Shown here in pieces: positions 18,336 through 27,957 of a stretch of 64,000 nucleotides of DNA. The DNA lies in NCBI RefSeq assembly GCF_016864375.1, contig NZ_CP069359.1, positions 1-64,000 of the forward strand, read 5' to 3'. Made by a program: the position numbers and the translations under genes. The notes beneath the pieces are model-generated. The model made no database searches. It saw only the letters and a list, made by a program, of their open reading frames with translations, and had not been told where the DNA came from. The DNA comes from Microvirga sp. VF16 (GTDB lineage: Bacteria; Pseudomonadota; Alphaproteobacteria; Rhizobiales; Beijerinckiaceae). Each line of letters opens with the position of its first letter. Within the stretch, counting starts at the first letter, position 1.

Positions 18336-21300
18336 TTACTCCTCGATCAGCTCCATTCTGGAAGTATCGAGCGCGATAGATCGCTTTCCGTGAAATGGAA
18401 ATTCGATCACAAGGTTTCGCGTGGAACCGATGTTCTGAATTTCGATGATCTTACCTTGGCCGAAACCGCTCAGATTAAGCTTACGGCCCGGTACAAACTT
18501 CGACCGTAGATCTTCTCGCTCGGTGGCGACCTTCCGCCATTCTTCGTCGAACCAGAACTCAGATGCCTTGCCGAATGGGTTCTGTATGGCGTGAATGGTA
18601 CGCATCCTGTTGTCGAGGGCGTGCTCGACGACATAGAGCCAGTACTCGTTTCCAGTGTCCCTAGCGCAGCTTATCTGCGTCCGTGACAGTTTCACGCCGC
18701 GCTCCGTCCAGGCGCCATCGACTCCCTTCACCTCAATGATGCGCCTTGCGCCATCCTCTGACGTGGAATTGATGTCGTAGCCAGGGTTGAAGTGGGGTTT
18801 ACGTTCGGGGGACCGTCCCGCTGCGATCTCGTAATCGAGCACTGCCTTCATGGCGGCTGCGTCGATGGCATTGATGCGGTCCTGCGACTGCCCCTTCTGT
18901 TGAGATCTCTCGGTTTCGCCGCTGGTCGGGGCCACATACGACCGCATCCACTCCTCCCGGCGGTTCCCCGTCTTCGGTGTGTCGTCAGGTTTCGACGTGG
19001 GTGAGCCCGGCTTCGATGCACCATTCGCGACCTGGGGCTCGCGTTCTTTGGCCGTGACGCCGTCCGGGTTCTTGATTGGGGTACCTGGAACTTCGCTCCG
19101 ATTTGCCGAGATGGGCGGGATGCTGCCGCTCGGTTTGCGGGGTTCGCCAGGCCTCTGCACGAGATCTGAACTGGTGTCGTCACCCAATGCGGCCTCGTCG
19201 GATGTCTCCCCGTTCCAATCCTCATCCGCGCCGATTGTGCCCATCCCTACGTCTTCGTCGTCTGCCATGTGCAGGGCGGGATGGAGTGTTGGAGCGGTAT
19301 AACCCGCCTGCTCCAATTGCTCCTGAGCTTCCTCCGTGCTCGGGGCATGCAGGATCAGACTTGCGGCGAAGGCGCATTGACGTACGTCAATGTCGCCCTC
19401 CTCGGTTAGGAGAGTCGAGAAGATCGTCTTCAACGCGGGGATCCAAAGGGATCCTTTGATATCCATCTGTACGTGGAGGGCGCCCTTCTCCTCATCGTAA
19501 ATCACGTCCTCAGAACGGGTGGAGGAGGTGATTGGTGGATCGTCAAGGGCAAAGACGGAATAGACCTTGATCGCATCCGATCTGAAAACCCGCATCCGTT
19601 CCAGGGCGTCCGCGATCCTCTGCTGAGCGTCGGCACGCAGGTCCGAGAACAACCAGAGCAAGAGCTCCTGGCGCTCCCCTAGCAGATCAGTCGCGGCCTC
19701 ATCGGCAATTACCTCGCCGATATGGGCCGCTTCGACGCGGGTCACCGACGAAAGCTTGGCGCATCCGAGGCGCTCCAGCAGTCTCCAGGTTTCAGGAAGT
19801 GGTTTAACGAGCCTTGCGTCGATGTCGCTGCCGAAGGGTTCTACCAGCCAGGCGTTATCAACAACCGCAACCTCATCCGGGAAGGCAAGCGTGCCCGCCA
19901 TTGTCAGTATGCACGGGTGATCATTCAGTTTTTCGAGCACGGCCTCGACCGCTGCGGGATCCGTCTCATAGCCGTTCCCAACGGCTTTCATGCAGGCGGC
20001 GTGGACCAGTTGCGAGTGCGGATGCAATGAATCGGGGGACGCTCCATACCTGTCAGCGATCTCAACAAGAACGTCCGCATAGGTTAACAGCGTGGGCTCT
20101 TCTTGAACCCCGATCAGTTCAAATAACTCCCGATACTGATGTGCTATCTGCGAGACTTGGAAGCAGTAATCTCCCATGCCTCTTGGCTTGCTCCAGAAGA
20201 TCCTATCGGATCGAATAAAGCGTTTGGTAGTCTCGCTATAGACGCAAGCGATGTCGCGTAATGCTCGAATGGCCTGGATGTCATTCTTCGCACGGATACG
20301 CTCGTTGAGAATTTGATAGACAACTGGATTCGGTTCGAGGCCGTTCTCCGAGCACCATACCCAGTGGTCCACCACGACCTTGGTCGGCGGCACGGCGGGC
20401 ATAAGAAGGTAGTCAAGGAATTTGCCCGAGAGCGAGTTTCTGAATCTACCTTCCAAGGCAAGGACCGGTACCTGCGAGTAAAAGCCGCTTGCGCGGAAAT
20501 GCTGAAAAACCTCGTTCGGCTTGAACCAAACCGGCTGCGGCTTGCCTGCCTTCGTGGCAGGGACCCATTTAAGGGATCGCAGGCGGATGAAGGATTGCGG
20601 GACGAATCTCTGGTTGGCTAGTTTTTCATCCTCCCAGGTCTGCGCAACAAGATGCAAGAGGGTGACGACTTGGTCTCGCCGGTCGTCGTCTGGCGGAGCA
20701 GATACCAACTGCTCGATTCGGCTCACTATGTGGTCGAGTGATGGTCGCGCTCGCATTCCCAGGAATCCCAGAAATTCCTTAAGACCAACCGAGCTTGAAG
20801 TCTTGAATGCGGATGTATCAATCCATAGGCTCGGAGTATCCCCAAGGGCGGCGGCTAACTCCGTGGTTTTGAAGTAGCAATCCCGGGGCCTCACCATGGT
20901 GCCTGCGCTTGTCCTGACGAGCGGCAAGCCGGCGAGCGTGTTCCTGAGCCCAAGGTCGTCCAACACTTCCGGGTGTTTCACGAGCTCCGCGAGAAGGGCG
21001 GCGTGCTCCTCGCTGGATAAACCATCTTTCAGCACAATCCTCAGGTTGGTGCTGAGGTAGGTCCGGAGATCAAGCGTCTGAACCCCAAGCACGTCCCTCA
21101 GAAAACCACGGGCCGGAGTATCGTAGAGGGACACATCAAGGATGTCGAAACGCCCCAACGGATCCTTGAAACCACCGGGAAGGACAGCCTCATTGGGTGT
21201 GAGAAACCTGCCGTTCCCCCTGAGGAATGCTACACCCTGCAAGGTTACCCCCTGTAAGACGAGAGCCCCGGTCAAACCCTCCCGCGGGTAGGCAGCAAGA

Positions 21301-23090
21301 AAGGAGTAAAACTTGCGCAGATGCTCGGGGTCAACGCCGAGCAATCCATCCGCGCCTTCCTGCTTCAACGTGCCGGCAAGCTCACCAAGGAGCTTTTTCA
21401 GATCAAGATACTCGATGTTCTCATACAAAGCGTGGTGAATTTCGAATTCGCGGGAAACCAGCGGGACATCCGGCAGGAACTCGAAGACTCGTTCGTTCGT
21501 GACGCCAGGGGGCAATCGGTACAAATCATTGATGCGGGTCAGGCCGGATCCCCAGCGCGGGGCGAGACGGACCGCCTTCAGGCGTGAGACCAGGGCGGCC
21601 GTAGTGGAAGTCTTGCTCGCATCCCTGACCATCCTGTTCAGTATCGAACAAACTGGCTGAACGATCTCGTTAAAGACAGATTCCCCTCTTGCAAGCTCCT
21701 CGTCGAGTGCTGTCCGGTCCCACTTCTCGAAAGCATCGACCAAGAATCCCAGGTTGAGCTGCCGAGCTCCGAGGGCTTGAAGTGTATTCAGGAACGGGCG
21801 GAGCTCGGGATCGACGAGCTCAACACCAATGTGAACCAATGCCCGTTCCTCTTCCAGAGCAGTGTCGCGCACCGGAATTAGGACCTCTCTCGGCTTGGCC
21901 CACCGCCCAGACGTCGTCCAGACGATCTCCTCGTCCTTTGAGACTTCTTCAAGGGCGGACCAGTAGCGGCCGAAGTGCTCGGAACTTTTTTTGTCGAAGG
22001 CAGCGCTCAGGATTTTCCAGAGGCCGTGGGCGCCCAGAACATCCCTCAGCCCAATCAAATTGGCGGCGATTTCGTCCGCGGCGGCATTGAGGAGCATCTG
22101 GTTCCAGTGCCGCTCATGCTGCTCACCTGATAGGACAAGCGCTTTACGATCCTGCTCAGGGAAGAAGTCCGCATTGATGTGGCAAGGCACCGGAGCCGGC
22201 TGCTCTGTCGGCAGGAACGCAAAAAGCCGGCCTGAGATCGACTGCGAGAGGTCGACCGGAAATGCGATCTGGATGGCGGCTTGGCGTCCAAGCTTCTCAA
22301 GCTGCGGGAACTTTTGCTTGAGCTCCGCTGCGCCTTTTTCCGCGGCGGTGTGCAGGACGTACCACACCTGCTCGATGGAGCTTGGCTCGAAACGCAGGTT
22401 GATACGGTTCCCGTCCAGCGTGCTCCGGGTCACACGCGCCTTGACCTCGCCCTCCCGCGCGACTTCCACGCACCTAAGATTCCTGAGGAACAGTAGACAT
22501 GTGCGGCTGACCCGCTCGAAATCCGCGTAGGCCCGCTCGATGTCCTGAGGAGAGATGGCGGACGCATGGAGGGCGTCACGCGTCGGGCTCTCCGGGTCGA
22601 AGGCCCAGGGAAGCTGAAACTCGGTGCCCGGATGTCCGGCAATCTGATTGGCGACGTTGCTGGCATGGTATGGGTCGAGCCGAAGCTCGGTGGTCCCAGA
22701 CCGAATGATCGGGTTGTCGGTCACCTGGTAGACAGAGACGAAGCCGATACCGAACCGGCCGATCAAGGACGGGTCACGGTATTTATTGCCGCTGCCGACC
22801 ATGCTGATTGCATGGAAGTCGCAAGCCTTCCTCTTACCGTTTGGGCCGCCAGTCTGCTCCCAAGGACACTTGGCCGATTGCAAACCGCATGAGGAAAAAC
22901 GACCATTGTTTGTTATGCAGAGGCAGTCATCCCGGACATCGAAGCGCATGGTTGACGCTCCAGCGTCGTCGGCGTTCTGGATCAACTCCAGTGCCATCGC
23001 TTCGAACCCCTGAAGGCTCGTCAGGTGTGGCCGGATGTTCCCCAGCAAAGGAGCGACGTAGGGTATTTCGAAGCTGTTCAACTTGCTCAC
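18336..23090 (-). CDS. sacsin-like GHKL ATPase with C-terminal DUF3883 domain
   Basis: About 1584 aa. The N-terminus has the Hsp90/sacsin-type ATP-binding fold: ELIQNADDAGA (N box) and GRFGIGFVSVYQVTD (glycine box). The middle ~1000 residues show no familiar motif. A low-complexity acidic/proline linker follows (near 1330-1440). The C-terminus is DUF3883-like (NPGYDINSTSEDGARRIIEVK), a PD-(D/E)xK-related domain often found in defence proteins. The frame is open to an ATG at 23180. I prefer the GTG at 23090 because GGGGGCGCTTCC lies just before it, the same string as before the phospholipase gene, and because the GHKL domain begins soon after. The protein probably couples ATP-driven conformational change to nucleic-acid recognition or cleavage. 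It is convergent with the helicase operon and appears to be part of the same locus. Confidence 0.8.
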   Translation of the reverse strand: MSKLNSFEIPYVAPLLGNIRPHLTSLQGFEAMALELIQNADDAGASTMRFDVRDDCLCITNNGRFSSCGLQSAKCPWEQTGGPNGKRKACDFHAISMVGSGNKYRDPSLIGRFGIGFVSVYQVTDNPIIRSGTTELRLDPYHASNVANQIAGHPGTEFQLPWAFDPESPTRDALHASAISPQDIERAYADFERVSRTCLLFLRNLRCVEVAREGEVKARVTRSTLDGNRINLRFEPSSIEQVWYVLHTAAEKGAAELKQKFPQLEKLGRQAAIQIAFPVDLSQSISGRLFAFLPTEQPAPVPCHINADFFPEQDRKALVLSGEQHERHWNQMLLNAAADEIAANLIGLRDVLGAHGLWKILSAAFDKKSSEHFGRYWSALEEVSKDEEIVWTTSGRWAKPREVLIPVRDTALEEERALVHIGVELVDPELRPFLNTLQALGARQLNLGFLVDAFEKWDRTALDEELARGESVFNEIVQPVCSILNRMVRDASKTSTTAALVSRLKAVRLAPRWGSGLTRINDLYRLPPGVTNERVFEFLPDVPLVSREFEIHHALYENIEYLDLKKLLGELAGTLKQEGADGLLGVDPEHLRKFYSFLAAYPREGLTGALVLQGVTLQGVAFLRGNGRFLTPNEAVLPGGFKDPLGRFDILDVSLYDTPARGFLRDVLGVQTLDLRTYLSTNLRIVLKDGLSSEEHAALLAELVKHPEVLDDLGLRNTLAGLPLVRTSAGTMVRPRDCYFKTTELAAALGDTPSLWIDTSAFKTSSSVGLKEFLGFLGMRARPSLDHIVSRIEQLVSAPPDDDRRDQVVTLLHLVAQTWEDEKLANQRFVPQSFIRLRSLKWVPATKAGKPQPVWFKPNEVFQHFRASGFYSQVPVLALEGRFRNSLSGKFLDYLLMPAVPPTKVVVDHWVWCSENGLEPNPVVYQILNERIRAKNDIQAIRALRDIACVYSETTKRFIRSDRIFWSKPRGMGDYCFQVSQIAHQYRELFELIGVQEEPTLLTYADVLVEIADRYGASPDSLHPHSQLVHAACMKAVGNGYETDPAAVEAVLEKLNDHPCILTMAGTLAFPDEVAVVDNAWLVEPFGSDIDARLVKPLPETWRLLERLGCAKLSSVTRVEAAHIGEVIADEAATDLLGERQELLLWLFSDLRADAQQRIADALERMRVFRSDAIKVYSVFALDDPPITSSTRSEDVIYDEEKGALHVQMDIKGSLWIPALKTIFSTLLTEEGDIDVRQCAFAASLILHAPSTEEAQEQLEQAGYTAPTLHPALHMADDEDVGMGTIGADEDWNGETSDEAALGDDTSSDLVQRPGEPRKPSGSIPPISANRSEVPGTPIKNPDGVTAKEREPQVANGASKPGSPTSKPDDTPKTGNRREEWMRSYVAPTSGETERSQQKGQSQDRINAIDAAAMKAVLDYEIAAGRSPERKPHFNPGYDINSTSEDGARRIIEVKGVDGAWTERGVKLSRTQISCARDTGNEYWLYVVEHALDNRMRTIHAIQNPFGKASEFWFDEEWRKVATEREDLRSKFVPGRKLNLSGFGQGKIIEIQNIGSTRNLVIEFPFHGKRSIALDTSRMELIEE

Positions 23091-23379
23091 TGGAAGCGCC
23101 CCCAAACCGTCCTTCTTGTCTGAATGCCTGGCAGACGGCCAATCCGGACATTTTGAACCGCCCGCGCTGATGGCGGGCACTCAGGTGTAGATCCGGCTCC
23201 GTCGCAGGAGCCCTTCTAGTGTATGGCCCAAGCTTGTCCCCTCTGGGAGCCTTTGAGAGGGCTCTCTTAAGGGACTTGGCGATTGCCGGAACCGGTTTCT
23301 TATCCTGCGGGATTCTACAGGAAACGCCCAGTTCAAAATAACCAGGAAAGCCACTTGTTGGTCCGGCATGGGACCTGCG

Positions 23380-24801
23380 TCATGGTAGGGAATTTCCATG
23401 CTTGTGGTAGCCATCGATGTACTCGCCGACCGTGACCTCCTCCCCCTCGTCGCCCTCGATGATGGAACCCCAGTTCTCCCGAAGTACGTTAATCAGTTCG
23501 CGTGGATCGTCGAAGGGATCCTCCTCCAGACCGAGCTCACCCAGTGCGGCGCCTATGCGCTGGTAGATCAGCGACACGCTCCTCCTTTTAAGGTTCTCCA
23601 GATGGAGTTGCCGCGCGAAGCTCATGACAAAGGTGTTCCAAGCCCCTGTATCAATGCGAAACCGTGGCACGTCGATGATTTCGACCCCATCGATAAACCG
23701 TGTACGAAATTCCTCGTCGGCGGCCAGATCGAGGTCGTAGTCAACGCGCTGTTCGAAAAGCTGCCCGTAATGGTTTAGGTCGACCATGCCGCCGTCGGAG
23801 GACAGGTATGTTCCGGCGTTCTCCCCCAGCGCCGTCCAAAGGCGCCTGATGCGGTCGAGATAATGATCCCTAGCTTGCTTCCGGCAACCGGATTCCTTCA
23901 ACTCCTCCAAGCGTTCAAGGATGTGGAGCCGCCCCTCATGGCCAGCTTTCCTGAATAAGCGCTTTCGGTCTGCATAGCAGGCTCCCGAGCACCAGTCTCC
24001 GAGCTGCGTCAGGGCAAAATAGCGGCTTCGCCAATGGCCGCTGCCGTCGGGGGCATCTTCAATATGCCCAATGTTCTGCGGGTACGGGATGCTTAGTCGC
24101 TTGGTCCGAGGTGTTTCAAACCCTTCGTTTTGGATCATCTGCTCCAGAGCCCCCGGAGGAAGCTCAGCGAGGAGGTTGATATGAACGCGCAGGAAGGAAG
24201 GGTCCGGACGGAATACAGCAGCCAGCCGACCCCGCTGCAGCCACAGGTCGAAATTGTGAGCTTTCGTCGTGGCGTCCTTCACGACGATTTTGGGGAGGCG
24301 CACAGAGATACCCTCCGCAAGCCAGATGTCCCGCGCTTCTTCAATGGTGACATCCCCATTGCGTGCGGCTTTAACTGCGTCACGGACACCGCGCACCCAA
24401 TCAAGGACGTCCTGGTGGTTGGCTGCCGTGAGTCTGGCCCTGCACATCAACTCAGCGTTGATGCCCCCATGGAATGCCTGACGAGTAGCGTTCCCGGAGC
24501 CATATACAAGGGAGTGAGCGCGCCTGCCGCTGGATGTCTTCCACTCGACGTAGAACACCTTCGCATGCACGAGGCCAGTTGCCCCTCCGAGCGCCGCGTG
24601 GACCTTCGTGACCCCAGAGGCCAACGATTGGATCATTTTCACGTCTTCGGGACGGCAACCATCGTCCACAACTACCGTCAGACGATTAGGTCGGAGATCC
24701 GAGACGAGGCGCCGGAAGAACTCTTCCTCCACGTAGGGTGTCACAATAAGAACAGACCGGGCCTTCCAGTCCGGACGAGCGAGCAGGTCGTAATGGTCCA
24801 C
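23380..24801 (-). CDS. phospholipase-D-fold protein (DrmC-like)
   Basis: About 473 aa from the GTG at 24801; upstream in-frame alternatives are ATG 24846 and TTG 24873. The PLD signature is HAKVF followed ~20 residues later by GSGNATR and an N-x-E, the HKD-type arrangement of PLD nucleases of the restriction/DISARM class. Only one full half-site is obvious. DISARM DrmC and DpdK are PLD proteins of this kind and may cut DNA. The gene reads leftward, 289 bases upstream of the GHKL/DUF3883 gene, with which it probably forms an operon. The region to its right is a divergent promoter region shared with the DUF4365 gene. A GGGGGCGCTTCC leader precedes the chosen start. Confidence 0.75.
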   Translation of the reverse strand: MDHYDLLARPDWKARSVLIVTPYVEEEFFRRLVSDLRPNRLTVVVDDGCRPEDVKMIQSLASGVTKVHAALGGATGLVHAKVFYVEWKTSSGRRAHSLVYGSGNATRQAFHGGINAELMCRARLTAANHQDVLDWVRGVRDAVKAARNGDVTIEEARDIWLAEGISVRLPKIVVKDATTKAHNFDLWLQRGRLAAVFRPDPSFLRVHINLLAELPPGALEQMIQNEGFETPRTKRLSIPYPQNIGHIEDAPDGSGHWRSRYFALTQLGDWCSGACYADRKRLFRKAGHEGRLHILERLEELKESGCRKQARDHYLDRIRRLWTALGENAGTYLSSDGGMVDLNHYGQLFEQRVDYDLDLAADEEFRTRFIDGVEIIDVPRFRIDTGAWNTFVMSFARQLHLENLKRRSVSLIYQRIGAALGELGLEEDPFDDPRELINVLRENWGSIIEGDEGEEVTVGEYIDGYHKHGNSLP

Positions 24802-25021
24802 GGAAGCGCCCCCTGCGCCAGTTTCGGCGCCATTTTCGCCGCACATGCAAGCGCGATGCGTAGAATTTTTCAAGACGAACCCGAACGCTTTCTAGGGGGA
24901 TAACGAATTCTGGATTTTTCTGTCCTTGTGTTGCTGAGCTTGGCGGTACACATGAGGAGGCCACCGCGCTCAAAGTGATTAGGCTCAGGCGCTCAATCAT
25001 CCGACTTGAAGGATCTGAGTG

Positions 25022-26059
25022 ATGGATCTTCCGGCTCGCACCGTTCAAAAAAAGTCCGAATCGGACTCGTATGCCATCCTACTCTACAAGCTCCGAGAGC
25101 TCGGGGTGTTTAGAAACATGACCGAGAGCGACTATGGCATCGACTTTGAGATCGAGCTCGTCATCAACAACATCATGAGCGGCCGCTATTTCAAGGCACA
25201 AGTGAAATCAGCCGACGGGATAACTATCAGAAAGGATGATGTTCCGACGGTTGGAGGAGTGAAACAGTCGACCCTTGCCTACTGGTGTGAGCTGAGCCAG
25301 CTCTCACACGTACTGGCCTTTGCAGTCGATCTGAGCTCAGAAGAGATCTATGTGTCGTTGCCGCTATTCTGGCAATCATCCACGCTGATCGATGGCACTT
25401 CGCGGTCCAAGACAATCGAATTCGTCCCTAGCAAGCATATACCGGCAGGACGTTTAGTAGATATTACGAGACAGCTAGCGATGGCGCCTAGTGCGCGAGA
25501 TGAGATGCAGGCATTTCAGTACGCTGTTAAGTATTTCCGTAATTTTATTCAGATGCGATACGACGTGCATCAATACGACGCTGGAGGCATCATGCCTGAG
25601 CCTGTGACGTTTGATACATTTCTGCGAGTCTCTAGCGTACTAACCTTTCCTCATGTTCAGATTCCTGGTTATGCGCCTGGCTACTTCAACACTAATTATT
25701 GGTCTAAGAAGGGGGGATCCCTGGAAGATGGTGTGATGAACATCCATGCGAGATCGGCAATCGGCGCGATTCTTCCGGAGCTGATTAAACGCTTAAGGAT
25801 CTTTAAAATGAGGATCCTAGACGGATGGTACTATTGGGAGTCGCGGAATAGGTCATTATTGGCCCTCGCGTATGATACCCCTCTGCCCGCAGACGAAAGC
25901 GAAGCGACTCTGGACGCTTGGGAAGAGCAGTACGATAAAGTCGCGCGACGACCATCCCTTGGGCTATCCATGTACATTCAGAAGAAGAAGGAAGAACAGG
26001 AGGAAGAGAAGCGCCAGCGTGTAGAGCGCGCCCGTGATCGCAAATCAAGGAGTGCGTGA
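25022..26059 (+). CDS. DUF4365-type nuclease-like protein
   Basis: This 345-aa protein's first ~150 residues match the DUF4365 pattern: SDYGIDFEIEL followed by YFKAQVKS, giving the D...QxK catalytic arrangement of PD-(D/E)xK-like nucleases. VLAFAVDLSSEEIYVSLP follows. The C-terminus is a charged, lysine/glutamate/arginine-rich tail (KKKEEQEEEKRQR) suggestive of a coiled or nucleic-acid-binding extension. It is divergent from the phospholipase gene and closes the defence block. DUF4365 proteins are frequent in defence islands; the target is unknown. An in-frame GTG one codon earlier is possible. Confidence 0.7.
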   Translation: MDLPARTVQKKSESDSYAILLYKLRELGVFRNMTESDYGIDFEIELVINNIMSGRYFKAQVKSADGITIRKDDVPTVGGVKQSTLAYWCELSQLSHVLAFAVDLSSEEIYVSLPLFWQSSTLIDGTSRSKTIEFVPSKHIPAGRLVDITRQLAMAPSARDEMQAFQYAVKYFRNFIQMRYDVHQYDAGGIMPEPVTFDTFLRVSSVLTFPHVQIPGYAPGYFNTNYWSKKGGSLEDGVMNIHARSAIGAILPELIKRLRIFKMRILDGWYYWESRNRSLLALAYDTPLPADESEATLDAWEEQYDKVARRPSLGLSMYIQKKKEEQEEEKRQRVERARDRKSRSA

Positions 26060-26402
26060 TCTGCCCTTGCCACGGATCGTCGGGCTGTATCTGTTTCCTC
26101 GATGAGTGGTTTAGATGAAGATGGTTGGATCTGAAAGCATCGATCCCCCAGCACAAATAGCAATGACGTCTGCTTTGAAAGCGTTCCGAACTCGCAACTT
26201 ATCATTCCCGATCCTGTGCCTGTAGCTGCGGATTGCGAAAAGCGCAGTCGTTGATCCTGCAGGGGGTACAGGTGAAGGGTTTAAGTTTTTGCTAGACCTC
26301 TTCCAGGGATTGCCAACGGGTACTAACGTGTATGGGCAAGGACGTGGGCACTGATTGCAAAAGGTTTGATGGAGCCGAGGGATCTGACACGGTCGTCATG
26401 GA
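26060..26402. other. intergenic, nothing recognised
   Basis: I see no convincing gene, RNA or repeat here. It separates the DUF4365 gene from an orphan integrase tail. Confidence 0.4.
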
Positions 26403-26550
26403 TCACGTCATTCCCCGCTTAGTTCGCCTTCGGTCGGTCGTCTCGGCTGCCAGGACCTCGTACTAGGGATGCTTATCGATCTCGGACTTGATGGCATCCG
26501 CCGGGAAGCCGCCATAGCGGCCGCTCTCGTTGGCCTGGGCATGCCCCTGG
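26403..26550 (-). pseudogene. orphan C-terminal tail of a tyrosine recombinase
   Basis: Read on the minus strand, about 48 codons match the end of the integrase at 31813-33459: DAIQGHAQANESGRYGG followed by KSEIDKHP and VLAAETTDRR. The match includes the GH and catalytic-Tyr region (GRYG). A TAG at 26463-26465 interrupts it where the other copy has CGG. No upstream integrase sequence is present, so it is a remnant left by recombination or deletion. Confidence 0.7.
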
Positions 26551-26639
26551 ATCGCGTCCAATCACCGCTTTCCCGGGAGCCTGAGATCGTGGCGGCAAAA
26601 TTGTCCCATCGGGCAGCCGGCAAGCTGACCCGGGTTGTA

Positions 26640-27650
26640 TCAGGTTTTCGCGAGCTTGTAGGCGCTCCCGAGCAGATCGACCAAGTCCAGCAGGCGAGCC
26701 ACGTAGGGATCCCGAGCGACAAAGCCGGCTTCCTCCCGCTCCGCATTCCACTGGCGCTCCAGGGCGTCGATGAGGCGGTGCAAGCGGCGTTGGTGCAGCC
26801 CCAGCTTCCGCTGCACCGGATCGGCCAGGATGCCGGCGAAGGCCGCGGCAATGGAGCTGACCGCCAAGAGCCCGCCGGTTACGCCGCCGACCAGGACCGG
26901 AGAGGCCGCCGCCGGGAAGATGCCGTACCACAGACTTCCGACGCCGGCGCCCAACGGAAAGGAGGCCACCGCCGCATGCTGCGCCAGCGCCGCCGCGAGG
27001 GCTGGCCCGAGCGTCATGACGCCGGGGGTTGCCTGCTTCACGGCGATGGCTCCTGCCCCGACTGTCAGCAGGGCGGTGGTGATCTCGGCGGCGGCGGCCC
27101 GTGTGCCGGCGTAGGTCTCCATGGCTTCTTCCAGTCGTTGCCGAAAGGCCGGATCGCCCCCACGCCGGCCGACCGCTTCCAAGGCCTCGTTCAGTGTGCC
27201 TTGAATCTCCGGGGCGGAGAGGATCTCTTCCGTGAGGGCGTCCTTCCGTGACTCCTGCTCGCCTTGCTGGAAGGGCAGTTCGAGCAGGTCCGTGATGATC
27301 AGCCATTGGATTTCCTGGCCCACGGCGGTGTCGAACATCAGATTGCGGGAGCCCAGATACACGGAGGCCCGTTCGGCACCGAGCGCCTTCGCTCCGGCCG
27401 CGGCCAACTTGGTGGCAAGCTGTGGCACCGCTAGGGCAATGTTCACGGGCGCCTTCAGCATGTCCCAGCCGACCGCCTTGCGATGGATGGCGGCCGAGCC
27501 GGCGAGTGAGAAGTGACAATCCACAAACCCATCCACACGCGAGCGGCGGCTCTCAAAGTAGCGGCGGCCCGCCACCGTGACGATTCGTTGGGCCTCCTCG
27601 GGCGACAGCCGAGGAGGCTCCTGCGATGGTTCAAGTGGCATATCCGCCAT
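26640..27650 (-). CDS. membrane-associated protein, DUF6635-like
   Basis: About 336 aa from the ATG at 27650 (MADMPLEP); an upstream in-frame ATG is at 27683. The N-terminal half is soluble (EEAQRIVTVAGRRYFESRR). The C-terminal half has alanine/glycine-rich hydrophobic stretches (around residues 155-270) that would form membrane helices or hairpins. The C-terminus is basic and helical. It resembles alphaproteobacterial proteins annotated as DUF6635, but I recall that only loosely and no function is known. Composition is GC-rich like the core genome. Confidence 0.6.
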   Translation of the reverse strand: MADMPLEPSQEPPRLSPEEAQRIVTVAGRRYFESRRSRVDGFVDCHFSLAGSAAIHRKAVGWDMLKAPVNIALAVPQLATKLAAAGAKALGAERASVYLGSRNLMFDTAVGQEIQWLIITDLLELPFQQGEQESRKDALTEEILSAPEIQGTLNEALEAVGRRGGDPAFRQRLEEAMETYAGTRAAAAEITTALLTVGAGAIAVKQATPGVMTLGPALAAALAQHAAVASFPLGAGVGSLWYGIFPAAASPVLVGGVTGGLLAVSSIAAAFAGILADPVQRKLGLHQRRLHRLIDALERQWNAEREEAGFVARDPYVARLLDLVDLLGSAYKLAKT

Positions 27651-27957
27651 GAAGCGCCCAGCGTTGGCTGTCGGAATGAGCAAAGTTCCCTCAATGTTGG
27701 ATCGAAAGCCACGCTTTCAACGTGCGCCATAAGGCCTTCAACCAGGCTGGCGGTTTCCCGCCAGAGGATGTTCCGTCAGCCGGAACCGGACACACGGATA
27801 GAATGGGGATAACCGCGGTTTACAGGGTGCGGTTCTGTAAAATCCAGATTTACTCTTCTACAAAATTCCAATCACGCCATAATGCAGAAAGAGAATGTGG
27901 CTGTGCCCGCTTCAGCTTAGCCTCCTCCTATCGCAATCCCATCACATGGAGGACGTC
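27651..27957. other. divergent intergenic region
   Basis: This roughly 300-base region lies between the divergent DUF6635-like gene and the unknown 483-aa gene and is relatively AT-rich near 27840-27890. It presumably holds promoters for both; no specific box is clear. Confidence 0.3.

Noticed and set aside
26473..27519. 348-codon minus-strand frame overlapping the DUF6635-like gene
   Set aside because: Arginine/glycine-biased shadow in another frame of the same strand; the chosen frame has sensible hydrophobic segments.
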